Assembly: GCA_041484845.1 (NCBI GenBank) | Contig: JBGPIK010000407.1 | Span: forward strand, 1 to 6,110 | Direction of reading: 5' to 3' | DNA length: 6,110 nt | DNA from: JBGPIK01 sp041484845 | GTDB taxonomy: Bacteria; Desulfobacterota; Binatia; UBA9968 | In this document: one piece after another, positions 5,995 through 6,110 of the stretch | How positions within the stretch are numbered: position 1 is the stretch's first letter | How the letters are laid out: each line of letters opens with the position of its first letter | Translations under genes and position numbers: made by a program | The notes under the pieces: generated by a model | Databases searched by the model: none | What the model was told of the DNA's origin: nothing | What the model saw: only the letters and a program-made list of their open reading frames with translations

Positions 5995-6110
5995 TCGCCT
6001 TTTTGGACCGTCGGAACCATGATTCCGACGGTTCTCCGATCGTGGTCGAGATACTGTTTGGCGACCCTGCGGATATCTTCACGGCTAACTTTTCTGATGC
6101 CGTCAATATA
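5991..6110 (-). CDS. C-terminal end of an upstream M16-family peptidase subunit (cut by the window)
   Basis: Reading the minus strand in from the right edge gives 39 codons ending in TGA at 5993-5991. The segment GIRKVSREDIRRVAKQYLD is the usual last helix of an M16 peptidase C-terminal domain, and it closely parallels the end of the next gene (RIKKVTPDDIDRVAKRYLQ). This points to a sister subunit. Because the downstream protein lacks the HxxEH motif, this one is expected to carry it, but that region lies outside the window. Its stop overlaps the next start by four bases, so the two are cotranscribed and translationally coupled. Confidence 0.8.
   Translation of the reverse strand, partial: YIDGIRKVSREDIRRVAKQYLDHDRRTVGIMVPTVQKGE
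6007..6032. repeat. Perfect 10-bp inverted repeat at the M16 gene junction
   Basis: ACCGTCGGAA (6007-6016) and TTCCGACGGT (6023-6032) are exact reverse complements around a six-base spacer. The repeat lies inside the last codons of the upstream M16 gene, three bases from the AAAAAGG ribosome binding site (6004-5998) and 12 bases before the next ATG. In the minus-strand transcript it would form a stable stem with a UCAUGG loop. Confidence 0.65.

Overview
The window looks like ordinary chromosome from a free-living environmental bacterium with a Gram-negative-type envelope. The evidence is a tripartite tricarboxylate transporter (TctB) subunit, a molybdenum hydroxylase large subunit, and an exported M16 protease-like protein. 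By eye the base composition is moderate, around 50-55% GC. This gene mix is common in soil or groundwater lineages such as Deltaproteobacteria-like groups, Binatota or NC10/Rokubacteria relatives, but the sequence alone does not fix the phylum. I see no insertion sequence, phage gene, CRISPR array, tRNA or rRNA.

Layout. At the left edge (1-330, + strand) is the C-terminal part of a TctB-family membrane subunit. It converges on a block in which every gene is on the minus strand. A strong hairpin (339-367) sits in the 50-base gap between the convergent genes. In transcription order, right to left, the minus-strand block is: the last 39 residues of a first M16-type protein (5991-6110, cut by the window edge); a second, exported M16-like protein that has lost the zinc and catalytic residues (4669-5994); a 218-base gap holding two inverted repeats; a stand-alone CheY-like receiver protein (4063-4449); a class II CCA-adding enzyme/poly(A) polymerase-family protein with an HD domain (2682-4001); and, three bases later, a xanthine dehydrogenase-family molybdopterin-binding subunit (381-2678).

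How the genes fit together. The two M16 genes overlap by four bases (ATGA). They most likely encode the active and inactive halves of a two-subunit periplasmic peptidase. A perfect 10-bp stem lies just ahead of the second gene's ribosome binding site. The receiver, CCA enzyme and molybdenum hydroxylase may share a transcript, but they have no evident common pathway. The molybdenum hydroxylase has no FAD or 2Fe-2S partner gene on either side within the window. I found no clear new system. The points most worth a second look are the hairpin at the M16 junction, the orphan molybdenum subunit coupled to a tRNA-processing gene, and the palindromes ahead of the receiver gene.
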